From Halanaerobium hydrogeniformans (GTDB lineage Bacteria > Bacillota > Halanaerobiia > Halanaerobiales > Halanaerobiaceae), in contig NC_014654.1 of assembly GCF_000166415.1 (NCBI RefSeq), positions 2,356,001-2,420,000 on the forward strand: 64,000 nucleotides of DNA. Direction: 5' to 3'. Under the pieces are notes generated by a model, which saw only the letters and a program-made list of their open reading frames with translations, did no database searches and was not told where the DNA came from. Within the stretch, counting starts at the first letter, position 1. Each line of letters begins with the position of its first letter. This document shows positions 26,230 through 34,198 of this stretch, one piece after another. The position numbers and the translations under genes were made by a program.

Positions 26230-26667
26230 TTAATTTATATCAATTGTGCGTTTCTTAACAACTTTTTTCTCTACTTTTGGCAGATCAATGGTTAAAATAC
26301 CATCATTATATTCTGCAGTTATTTCATCCTGTTTAACATTTTCCAGATAGAAACTACGAGCATATCTGCCATGCCTTCTTTCACGACGAATATAGTTTTC
26401 ATTTTCTTCTTTTTCTTCTTCTGTATGATCTACAGAAATTGTTAGATAATCATCATCAAGTTCGAGCTGAATATCTTCTTTATTAATACCAGGCATTTCT
26501 GCTTCTATGATATATTTATCATCAGTTTCTTTAATGTCAGCTCTGAAACTACGATCAGCAAAGTCCATCACTTCATTAAATAATCCTGATACCATGTTAA
26601 ATGGATCATCATCATGTTCAGCAACACTTCTACGCTTGCAGTTTCTAAATGGTACTAAATCAAACAT
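26230..26667 (-). CDS. hsp20: Small heat-shock protein, Hsp20/alpha-crystallin family
   Basis: ATP-independent holdase that forms oligomers and binds unfolding proteins. 145 residues with a short N-terminal arm, the alpha-crystallin domain from about residue 40 (ADIKETDDKYIIEAEMPGINKEDI), and the C-terminal signature EYNDGILTIDLPK. The family IxI tail motif appears as TIDIN. It has its own sigma-A promoter and terminator; no CIRCE element is seen, so HrcA control is unlikely. Confidence 0.94.
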   Translation of the reverse strand: MFDLVPFRNCKRRSVAEHDDDPFNMVSGLFNEVMDFADRSFRADIKETDDKYIIEAEMPGINKEDIQLELDDDYLTISVDHTEEEKEENENYIRRERRHGRYARSFYLENVKQDEITAEYNDGILTIDLPKVEKKVVKKRTIDIN

Positions 26668-26721
26668 AAAAACACCTCCGGTATTTTTTATATAATTATT
26701 GTTAATCTTTATTCTACTTAT

Positions 26722-26750
26722 ATTATAGGACTAAAGTCAGAGAAGGTCAA
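26722..26750 (-). promoter_or_regulatory. Sigma-A promoter of hsp20
   Basis: TTGACC (26745-26750) and TATAAT (26722-26727) on the minus strand with a 17-base spacer, about 55 bp upstream of the start codon. Confidence 0.85.
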
Positions 26751-26868
26751 AAACGAACAGGGCTTTTAAACTATTGTTATAGCATATTATAAGCGATTAG
26801 AGATGTTTAAGTCTTTAAATCACAGTAAAACTGCCCTTTTTATTTCTAAACTTATTAAAGAATATTTT

Positions 26869-29313
26869 CTATTCAATTTCTTCTTCATCATCATTATCTT
26901 CTTTTCCATTTTCCTTTTCATTTTCCTCGTTTTCTGTTTCAGAATCTGCTGAATAATTATCAGCTTCAAGTTCAGCATATCTCTGCAGTTTATCCTGAAC
27001 AGCAGAATGAACTGTTTCTGCTTTTTCGCCTAACATTATTTCTAAAATTTCATCAATATCTTCTACAATATATATCTGAAATATATCATTTCTAACTGCT
27101 TCGATAATATCATCATCTAACATTAGGTTATCAAGATTTCGCCTGGGAATAATTACACCCTGTTTCCCTGTTAAACCTTTAGATTCACATACTTTAAAGA
27201 AACCTTCTATTTTTTCATTAACACCACCAATTGGCTGTACAACACCCTTTTGATTCATAGACCCAGTGATTGCAATATCCTGCCTAACTGGAATTTCTGA
27301 TAGTGAAGAAAGCAGTGCTACAACTTCTGCACAGGTTGCACTGTCACCATCAACTCCACCATAACTTTGTTCAAAAGCAACTGAAGCTGTTAGACTCAAA
27401 GGATAGTCTTGAGCATATTTACCACCTAAATAGCCAGTTAAGATCATTACTCCTTTACTGTGTATTCTTCCGCTCATTTTTGCTTCTCGTTCAATATTGA
27501 TTACTCCCTCTTTACCAAGATAAGTTCGGGCGGTAATTCTTGCTGGACGACCAAATGTATAATTGCCTGCCTGATGAACCGACAGGCCATTTATCTGTCC
27601 AACTTCTTTTCCACTTACATCAAGTAAAAGATGATCCCTATCAATTTGTTCCTGTACCTTCTCCTCTAAGAGATTTGCTCTAATTTCTTTTTCTTCAATA
27701 GCTTTTCTAACAGACCTGGCTTTTACTCTTGCTTCTCCAGCCTGATCAGCCCAGACATCAGCTTCAAATAATATTTCAATTATTTCATTAAACTTCGTGG
27801 ATAGTTTTTCGCGATCTCCTGTTAAGCGCGAACTAAAATCGATCATTGCTGCAACAGCTCCGGCAGTAAATTCTCTAATCTCATAGCGATTAATAACTGA
27901 AGAAATAAAATCTGCAAACCTATCAATATTTTCTTTGTTTCTTTCCATTACAGTATCAAAATCTGCCTTGATTTTGAATAATTCAGAAAATTCTTCATCA
28001 AAATTATAAAGAAGGTAATATATATATGGTGTACCAATCATAATTATTTTAAGATCTAATTCAACCGCTTCTGGTTTTAAAGTGATAATTGGTACACTTC
28101 TATATTGTTCACCAATATTTTCAACTGTTATTTCCTGATTTATTAAAGCTCGCTTTAATGTATCCCAGCAAAAAGGATTTCTCAAAAGATCTTTAGCATG
28201 TAAAATTAAAAATCCACCATTTGCCCTGTGCAATGAACCACTCTTTATCATGGTAAAGTTCGTGGTAATGGTTCCAAACTGACTTCGGCCTTCAATTTTA
28301 CCAAATAAATTATAGTAAGTTGGATTTTTTTCGTATATTACAGGTGCTCCCTCAGTTTTACTGTTATTTACAAAAACATTTATTTTATAACGATTAAAAA
28401 AGTCCCCATCTTCATCTCTTTGAATAGGCATAAAACTTCTTTTTTTACTTTCTTCATCATCATTTCTAAAACGATCTATATGATCTACAATATCTTCCTG
28501 TACTTCCTGTAAATATTCTAATATAACTTCTGATTCATTATATTTTTCTTCAAGATGACAAATTATAGGTTGAACAACTGATAATCCAATCTTCTTCTCA
28601 AGGGCAGATAGTTCCTCCTGAGCCTTTTCTTTTATAGATCTAATTTCTCGCATAACCTGAGAAATTTCATTCTGGATTTCTTGACTAATTTCTCTTATTT
28701 TTTCTCTTTTATCTTCATCCATTTCTTGAAAATCTTCTCGACTGAGAGGTTCACCATTTTCATCTACTGGCACAGGCACTAATCCCTGTGAAGTATTCTG
28801 CAGCATAAATCCTTTTTCTTTAGCAGATTCTTCAAATTCTTTCATAATCTTGTTCGATTTAGGTTGGTATTCATTAATTATTTCTTTTCTTTCTTTATCA
28901 TATTCTTCTCCCTCAAAAGCTCTAGGTATTTCTTCTTTTAGTTCTTCTACAATTTTTTCCATATCAATTTTAAGTTCACTACCTGTGCCAGCTTCAACTT
29001 TCATTACTCTTGGCTTTTCTGATTCAGAAAAATTATATACATATAATATATCCGGTGGCTTTTCCATTTCAGCCGATCTTTCTTCAGCAATATTTTCAGC
29101 ATAGGTTGATTTCCCAGTTCCAGATTCACCGGCCATAAAGATATTATAACCTTTTTTTTCAACTCTCATCCCAAAACCTAAAGATTTAGCAGCCCGATTC
29201 TGGCCCACAATTTTTTCATCAATCGGTGACAATTCTTCAGTACTTGCAAAATTAAGTTCGCTTTCTTTATAGCTATAGTCTAATTTAGAAATCGGAATTT
29301 TATATTTATCCAT
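26869..29313 (-). CDS. Lon-related ATP-dependent serine protease (COG1067 type)
   Basis: An 814-residue AAA+ protease. Walker A is MAGESGTGKST near residue 70; a long, charged coiled-coil insert (about residues 110-260) separates it from the rest of the AAA module; and the C-terminal Lon peptidase domain has the Ser-Lys dyad: Ser in GGVDGDSATCAEVV and Lys in GGVNEKIEGFF. The domain order matches the LonB/LonC-like proteins of COG1067, not classical Lon, as the N-terminal substrate domain is absent. The C-terminal tail is an acidic Glu/Asp run. The start is the ATG at 29313, with GGAGG 7 bases upstream. Monocistronic. Confidence 0.88.
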   Translation of the reverse strand: MDKYKIPISKLDYSYKESELNFASTEELSPIDEKIVGQNRAAKSLGFGMRVEKKGYNIFMAGESGTGKSTYAENIAEERSAEMEKPPDILYVYNFSESEKPRVMKVEAGTGSELKIDMEKIVEELKEEIPRAFEGEEYDKERKEIINEYQPKSNKIMKEFEESAKEKGFMLQNTSQGLVPVPVDENGEPLSREDFQEMDEDKREKIREISQEIQNEISQVMREIRSIKEKAQEELSALEKKIGLSVVQPIICHLEEKYNESEVILEYLQEVQEDIVDHIDRFRNDDEESKKRSFMPIQRDEDGDFFNRYKINVFVNNSKTEGAPVIYEKNPTYYNLFGKIEGRSQFGTITTNFTMIKSGSLHRANGGFLILHAKDLLRNPFCWDTLKRALINQEITVENIGEQYRSVPIITLKPEAVELDLKIIMIGTPYIYYLLYNFDEEFSELFKIKADFDTVMERNKENIDRFADFISSVINRYEIREFTAGAVAAMIDFSSRLTGDREKLSTKFNEIIEILFEADVWADQAGEARVKARSVRKAIEEKEIRANLLEEKVQEQIDRDHLLLDVSGKEVGQINGLSVHQAGNYTFGRPARITARTYLGKEGVINIEREAKMSGRIHSKGVMILTGYLGGKYAQDYPLSLTASVAFEQSYGGVDGDSATCAEVVALLSSLSEIPVRQDIAITGSMNQKGVVQPIGGVNEKIEGFFKVCESKGLTGKQGVIIPRRNLDNLMLDDDIIEAVRNDIFQIYIVEDIDEILEIMLGEKAETVHSAVQDKLQRYAELEADNYSADSETENEENEKENGKEDNDDEEEIE

Positions 29314-29491
29314 TTTAATCCTCCTCAACACATAAAATATTGGTTTTCTTGTTTATCTTATATATACTTAATTCTTGAAAAAAATTTTTAATCCTGCCTT
29401 TTTTAAAATTCTTAAATTATTAATGATTTCAAAAATCGAGATAATATTAAATAGAAATATAGTAATTTAAAAGAAAATTGTGTAAATATAT

Positions 29492-29520
29492 TTGAAAAGA
29501 CTAATGAAATAAGATAAAAT
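29492..29520 (+). promoter_or_regulatory. Sigma-A promoter of rex
   Basis: TTGAAA (29492-29497) and TAAAAT (29515-29520) with a 17-base spacer, about 50 bp before the start codon. A degenerate TTGTG-type half-site (29479-29483) overlaps the upstream flank but is not a convincing Rex operator. Confidence 0.7.
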
Positions 29521-29571
29521 AGAAACAATAAGTTATTTTTTTAACAAAGTTAATAAAAAGGGGTTTTTACT

Positions 29572-30213
29572 ATGGAAAAAAACTCAGAAACCATTCCAGA
29601 TATTATTGTAAAAAGACTTCCAGTATACTTTAAGCATCTTAAAAAACTTAAAAAAAGTACCAAAGAATACATATCTTCCTATGAATTAGCAGAACTCACT
29701 GGCTTTAGTAGTTCTTTAATTCGAAAAGATCTCAGCTATTTTGGTAATTTTGGTCGTAAGAGTTATGGCTATGATATTTATTGTCTTTTTCAGGAATTAA
29801 ATATTATTATGGGTTTTAATTATACAAAGAAGTTAATCATTGTAGGGGCCGGACATCTGGGCCAGGCATTAATATATAACAAGGGATATCAAGAAAGAGG
29901 CTATGAATTAAAAGCAGTTTTTGATAAAAATCCTAAATTAATCGGTCTTTATATAAATGAATTTGAAATACTAAATATCGAACAAATGTTAAAGTTTGTG
30001 AAAAAAGAGGAAATTGATATTGCAGCATTAACTGTTCCTCAGGGAGCAGCTCAAAAAATTACCAATCTGCTTATAGAGGCTGGAATTAAAGGCATCTGGG
30101 ATTTCACCGAGGTACCCCTTAAAGTTCCAGAAGATGTTTTGTTAGAAGAACAACATATAAATGAGGGGCTCTGTAAATTATCATGCAAAATTAATCAAAA
30201 TATTGAAGAATAA
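29572..30213 (+). CDS. rex: Redox-sensing transcriptional repressor Rex
   Basis: Dimeric repressor that leaves DNA when the NADH/NAD+ ratio rises, and thus controls fermentation genes. 213 residues. The N-terminal winged helix contains ISSYELAELTGFSSSLIRKDLSYFGNFGRKSYGYD, given here in parts: SSSLIRKDLS is the recognition helix and GRKSYGYD the wing. The Rossmann domain starts with IIVGAGHLGQAL near residue 87, followed by AVFDKNP and the late domain-swapped helix EVPLKVPEDV. The gene stands alone on the plus strand and converges on the hydantoinase gene with a 6-bp gap. Confidence 0.95.
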   Translation: MEKNSETIPDIIVKRLPVYFKHLKKLKKSTKEYISSYELAELTGFSSSLIRKDLSYFGNFGRKSYGYDIYCLFQELNIIMGFNYTKKLIIVGAGHLGQALIYNKGYQERGYELKAVFDKNPKLIGLYINEFEILNIEQMLKFVKKEEIDIAALTVPQGAAQKITNLLIEAGIKGIWDFTEVPLKVPEDVLLEEQHINEGLCKLSCKINQNIEE

Positions 30214-30219
30214 AAACAT

Positions 30220-31611
30220 TTAAGAGAAAAGAGAAGATGTCTGAGCTGGGATAAAGCGTCCACTACCTTTTTCAGCCCTACTTTTTTTAGAAAAGATGAT
30301 TTCACCTCTTCTAATAGTTATAACTGGATAACCTTTAACCTGAAAATTGCTATAAGGACTATATTTAGCTGCAGAATGTAAGTTATCTGCAGTCAATTTT
30401 TTTTCTAAATCTGGGTCAAAAATAGTTAAATCAGCATCACTACCTACCTGTAATGATCCTTTTTGAGGATATAAGCCAAAAATTTTGGCAGGATTCACAC
30501 TCAGCATTTCAATCATTTTCTCTAGAGAAATATAATTTCTACCAACCCCATAGCTATACATAAGAGCTAAAAGGGTTTCTGTACCTGGAATCCCTGGCAG
30601 AATATCAAAAGCACTTGCTGACTGAAATTTTTGTTCTTTAGTAAAAGCACAATGATCAGTAGCAAAAATTTGAATTTCATTTCTGCTTACAGCTTCCCAT
30701 AATTTTTGATTATCATAACTGCTGCGAAGTGGTGGAGTCATAAAGTATAACTGAGAATCTTCGCCTTTTAATAAAGAATTATCAAGCATTAAATAATGGG
30801 GGGCAGTTTCTGTGTAAATATCCACACCTTTTTCTCGCAGATACTTTACAGCCTGATTTCCATCCGCTGAAGATAGATGAACTATGTAAATAGGAATATT
30901 TGTCTTTAAAGCAGCATCGCCAAGTTCAATTACAGCTAATTTTTCTGCTAAAGAAGCTCTTACTGCAGGATGAACCGCCGGTTCAGTCAGATTTCGTTTT
31001 TTATAAACCGCCTCTAATTCCTGAATTAAAGCATCATCTTCTGCATGTACTGTTGGCAGAATCTTTAACTCTTTAAGCCTTTTAAACAGATCAGCATAAA
31101 GCTCTTTATCAAGCATATAACCGGCCTTTTTATATGTAGTAAATATTTTAATACTTGCTAAAGCAATTTCTTTTAAATCTTCTAATTTTTTAGAGATATT
31201 CTGATCAAAATCTTCTATTACCTGATGAAAGCTGTAATCTATGATAGAATCTTCTGCTTGCTTAGAACGCTCCTTAAAAGCCCTTTTAAAATCTCCATCT
31301 TCAGGAAAATCGATATAATCAATTATAGTTGTTACTCCACCTGCAGCTGCAGCAATACTTCCCTTATAAAAATCATCAGCACTCACAGTTCCTCTAGAAT
31401 ATAAAGAATAATGGGTATGCGCATCAATAATACCGGGGAATAAATATTTACCTTGCAAATCTATAAACTCAAGCTTACTATCTTTTTCCAGCGAGGAAAA
31501 AGATCCTCTTTTTTTGCTAGCTACAATTTTTTCTCCTTCAATAAGGAGGTCATTTTTGTAAATACCTTTATCATCTACCAATTTACCGTTTTTAAGCAGT
31601 AATTTATTCAT
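30220..31611 (-). CDS. hydA: Dihydropyrimidinase / hydantoinase-type cyclic amidohydrolase
   Basis: Hydrolyses cyclic amides such as dihydropyrimidines or hydantoins. A 463-residue metal-dependent amidohydrolase barrel: metal site DAHTHYSL near residue 60, the carboxylated lysine in SIKIFTTYK near 150, HAED near 180, HLSS near 237 and ATDHCAF near 315. The start is the ATG at 31611, with GAGAGGTGG 5 bases upstream. The gene begins about 15 bp after tupC and is the last gene of the tungstate operon, an unexpected partner. No dihydropyrimidine dehydrogenase or carbamoylase genes are nearby, so the true substrate is uncertain. Confidence 0.82.
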   Translation of the reverse strand: MNKLLLKNGKLVDDKGIYKNDLLIEGEKIVASKKRGSFSSLEKDSKLEFIDLQGKYLFPGIIDAHTHYSLYSRGTVSADDFYKGSIAAAAGGVTTIIDYIDFPEDGDFKRAFKERSKQAEDSIIDYSFHQVIEDFDQNISKKLEDLKEIALASIKIFTTYKKAGYMLDKELYADLFKRLKELKILPTVHAEDDALIQELEAVYKKRNLTEPAVHPAVRASLAEKLAVIELGDAALKTNIPIYIVHLSSADGNQAVKYLREKGVDIYTETAPHYLMLDNSLLKGEDSQLYFMTPPLRSSYDNQKLWEAVSRNEIQIFATDHCAFTKEQKFQSASAFDILPGIPGTETLLALMYSYGVGRNYISLEKMIEMLSVNPAKIFGLYPQKGSLQVGSDADLTIFDPDLEKKLTADNLHSAAKYSPYSNFQVKGYPVITIRRGEIIFSKKSRAEKGSGRFIPAQTSSLFS

Positions 31612-31626
31612 ATTTTCCACCTCTCA

Positions 31627-32358
31627 TTAAACTATTTCTTCTATAGAGCGGCAAATACCTTCTCCTAATTGATTAAAATCAAAATCTTCTACTGGTCTAG
31701 AAGACAGAATCCTGCCTTTTTTGAGATAAGCTATTCTATCAGCCAGCTCTTTTATCTGTCTTCTGTCATGGCTGACCATTACCACAGTCATTTCATCAGT
31801 TACAAGATCAGCAAAATGAGAGTTAAAAAAATTGATACTCTCTTCATCCAAATTAGTGGTTGCTTCATCAACAAATAAGATTTCCGGCTCAGTAATTAAT
31901 GCTCTAGCAATGGAAACTTTTTGTCTTTCTCCACCTGAAAGTGTGTAAACTGATTGCTTAAGCAAATTTTTTATCTCTATTTTATGACTGATATCTTTTA
32001 CCTTTTTATTTATAATATTTTTATTAAAACCTCTTAATTTAAGTGGTAGAGCAATATTATGATATACATTACCCCTATATAGATAGGGTTCCTGCCAGAT
32101 AACAGAAAATTTTCTCCTCAGCTCACAATTAATTTCCTTTTGGCTAATTATTTTTCCTTTATAATATATTTTTCCCTGATAATCATTATCTATCATACTT
32201 AAAATATTAAGTAGACTTGTTTTGCCAGAACCGTTAGCACCTATAATAAAATTAAATTTCCCCTTTATCACAGAGTATTTTTTTATCTTAAGAATCTGTT
32301 TATTGTTAATATTTTTATCAATATTTTCTACCTTAAGTATTTTATTACCTCTGTTCAT
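31627..32358 (-). CDS. tupC: Tungstate ABC transporter ATP-binding protein
   Basis: ATPase of the tungstate importer. 243 residues with Walker A GANGSGKTS near residue 40, Q-loop VIWQEPYLY, signature LSGGERQKVSIARAL near 142 and Walker B ILFVDEATTNLD near 162, plus the switch histidine in MVSHDRRQ. It overlaps the 3' end of tupB by 14 bp. Identity as tungstate-specific rests on the TupA- and TupB-type partners and the cofactor riboswitch upstream. Confidence 0.9.
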   Translation of the reverse strand: MNRGNKILKVENIDKNINNKQILKIKKYSVIKGKFNFIIGANGSGKTSLLNILSMIDNDYQGKIYYKGKIISQKEINCELRRKFSVIWQEPYLYRGNVYHNIALPLKLRGFNKNIINKKVKDISHKIEIKNLLKQSVYTLSGGERQKVSIARALITEPEILFVDEATTNLDEESINFFNSHFADLVTDEMTVVMVSHDRRQIKELADRIAYLKKGRILSSRPVEDFDFNQLGEGICRSIEEIV

Positions 32359-33049
32359 AATGTTCTCCTTCCTGGAGAAAATATACTAAAAAATTAATAG
32401 TAAAAGAAAGAATAAGTAATATTATTCCCAAAGCAAGAGCAAAAGAAAATCTTCCTTTATTGGTTTCTAGTGCCATTGCTGTTGTCATTGTTCTAGTAAC
32501 CCCTCTGATATTTCCTCCCAACATCATAGAAATACCAATTTCTCCTAATACTCTACCAAATCCTGCTATAACAGCTCCAATAATCCCATACCTTGCTTCC
32601 ATAATCAATAATTTAAACTGCTGCTTTTTTGTTGCTCCCAATGATTTGGCAGTTTTATAAAGCTTTTCATCTAAAGAAAAAATAGTGTTTCTTACAAGAG
32701 CGGTAATCAAAGGTAAAATCAAAATTGTCTGGCCCATAATAATTCCAAAAGAGGTAAACAATAATTGATATTCACCAAAAACACCTCTTCTGGAAATCAA
32801 TGAATAAACAAATATCCCAATAACAACTGTTGGTAAACTTAAAAGAGTATTTAAAATTACATTAAAAAATTTCTTGGCAGAGAAATCTTTTCTGGCTATT
32901 ATTACTGCCAGAGGAATGGCGATAGTTGAAGCAATTATTGTTGAAGTTGTAGAAAGTCTAAGTGAAGTAGCTATAACATTTAATAACTCTTGATCCATTG
33001 CTATAATAAGATTAAAGGCTTCGCTAAATGCTTCAGTATAATAATTCAA
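32345..33049 (-). CDS. tupB: Tungstate ABC transporter permease
   Basis: A 234-residue inner-membrane permease with about five or six hydrophobic segments. The molybdate/tungstate-type EAA loop is TAKSLGATKKQQFKLLIMEA near residue 138, followed by FGRVLGEIGISMMLGGNIRG, the conserved TupB/ModB feature. It lies between tupA (58 bp gap) and tupC (14 bp overlap). Confidence 0.92.
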   Translation of the reverse strand: MNYYTEAFSEAFNLIIAMDQELLNVIATSLRLSTTSTIIASTIAIPLAVIIARKDFSAKKFFNVILNTLLSLPTVVIGIFVYSLISRRGVFGEYQLLFTSFGIIMGQTILILPLITALVRNTIFSLDEKLYKTAKSLGATKKQQFKLLIMEARYGIIGAVIAGFGRVLGEIGISMMLGGNIRGVTRTMTTAMALETNKGRFSFALALGIILLILSFTINFLVYFLQEGEHYEQR

Positions 33050-33107
33050 GTTTTATCCCCCTGTCAATTTCACCGAACTAAATAAAGTTTAAAACAAAAT
33101 AAAAATT

Positions 33108-33941
33108 TTAATCAATTAGCTTTTCTGCACTAATAGCATCTGCAAAAAATAATTGTTCTCCATAACTGCTAAAACTATTAATTATGCTCTGACCTTCTTG
33201 AGAGGTTAAATAACCTACAAAAGCCATTGCCATTTTATAGTTTACATGGCTGTGATAAGCAGGATTAACAGGTATTATACCATAAGAATTAAATAAAACA
33301 GGATCTCCACTGTTTAAAACCTCCAGGTCAATTTCTCCACTATAGGCTAAAAAAGTTCCCCGGTCAGCAAGTATATAAGCTTCTCTCTCATCTGCCATAT
33401 TAATACTTGCTCCCATTCCCTGACCACTCTCTATATACCAGCTTTGATTTATGTCTATTCCTGCTTCTTCCCAGATAGATAATTCTTTTTTATTGGTACC
33501 TGAATCATCTCCCCGGGAAATAAATTCTGCTTCTGAATTTGAGATTGCTAAAAAAGCATCTACTGCCAACTCTATTTCAGAAATACCTGCAGGGTCAGCT
33601 GGTGGACCAAGAATTACAAAATCATTATACATTACATCACGGCGGTTAACACCATACCCGCCCTCTATAAATTCTGCTTCAGCTTCAGGAGCATGAACAA
33701 ATATAATATCAGCATCACCATTAGCACCCAACTCTATAGCTGCTCCAGTACCAACTGATATCACATCTACTCTAATACCAAAAGTTTCTTCAAAGGGTGG
33801 TATCAACTCATCTAATAAACCGGAATTTTCTGTGCTGGTAGTGGTTGCAAAAATTAATCTATCTTGTGCAACAGATGATGCTGTAAGAGCAAGAGTAAAT
33901 ATTAAAATCAAAAATATAGGTAAATATATTCTTTTCATCAT
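33108..33941 (-). CDS. tupA: Tungstate-binding periplasmic protein
   Basis: Binds tungstate with high affinity for the TupBC importer. 277 residues with a signal peptide (MMKRIYLPIF... to SVAQ) that has no lipobox cysteine, so a free periplasmic protein. The mature protein starts with the TupA oxyanion-site motif FATTTSTENSGLLDEL, then VGTGAAIELGANGDADI and SRGDDSGTNKKEL, typical of TupA/WtpA-like binding proteins. First gene after the riboswitch, with an AGGAGGAG ribosome site. Tungstate is used by aldehyde:ferredoxin oxidoreductases and some formate dehydrogenases in anaerobes. Confidence 0.92.
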   Translation of the reverse strand: MMKRIYLPIFLILIFTLALTASSVAQDRLIFATTTSTENSGLLDELIPPFEETFGIRVDVISVGTGAAIELGANGDADIIFVHAPEAEAEFIEGGYGVNRRDVMYNDFVILGPPADPAGISEIELAVDAFLAISNSEAEFISRGDDSGTNKKELSIWEEAGIDINQSWYIESGQGMGASINMADEREAYILADRGTFLAYSGEIDLEVLNSGDPVLFNSYGIIPVNPAYHSHVNYKMAMAFVGYLTSQEGQSIINSFSSYGEQLFFADAISAEKLID

Positions 33942-33964
33942 TCTCCTCCTTTATTAACAATACA

Positions 33965-34003
33965 AAAAAATAAACTTCCAGTTTTAAATAAATCAACCGG
34001 AAG
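33965..34003 (-). terminator. Expression-platform terminator of the tup riboswitch
   Basis: CTTCCGGT pairs with ACTGGAAG on the minus strand (33975-34003), followed by TTTATTTTTTT. It lies between the riboswitch aptamer and the tupA ribosome site, so it is the likely regulatory switch. Confidence 0.85.
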
Positions 34004-34046
34004 CATTGAAGGTAGAGTAAAATTAATATAAATCATTAAAAATAAT

Positions 34047-34143
34047 ACTCCTTTCCATTCCGGGAGGCCAATCCGTTTCCAAATTGACCCTATCGGCATA
34101 TTTCCCATAATAACTAAATTACTCAGGTAAATATACTCGGAGT
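34047..34143 (-). ncRNA. Molybdenum/tungsten cofactor (Moco/Tuco) riboswitch
   Basis: On the minus strand the aptamer opens with ACTCCGAG and closes with AAAGGAGT (P1: ACTCC/GGAGT). It contains CCGATAGG, a 10-bp stem capped by a GAAA tetraloop (GGTCAATTTG/CGGATTGGCC), and then CTCCCGG before GGAAAGGAG, the order of conserved elements of the Moco RNA motif. A terminator follows. The tungstate transporter downstream fits the tungsten-cofactor variant class. A covariance-model search (Rfam Moco) would confirm it. Confidence 0.85.
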
Positions 34144-34164
34144 TTTTTGATTATTTCAAATATA

Positions 34165-34193
34165 ATAATATATTTATTTTAGTATATTGTCAA
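34165..34193 (-). promoter_or_regulatory. Sigma-A promoter of the tup operon
   Basis: TTGACA (34188-34193) and TATTAT (34165-34170) on the minus strand with a 17-base spacer, just upstream of the riboswitch. It overlaps the 3' end of the upstream glucosidase gene's intergenic edge. Confidence 0.85.
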
Positions 34194-34198
34194 GCTAT

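Noticed and set aside
29477-29498. Rex operator upstream of rex (autoregulation)
   Set aside because: Only one TTGTG half-site is present; the other half does not match TTCACAA, so the site is not supported.
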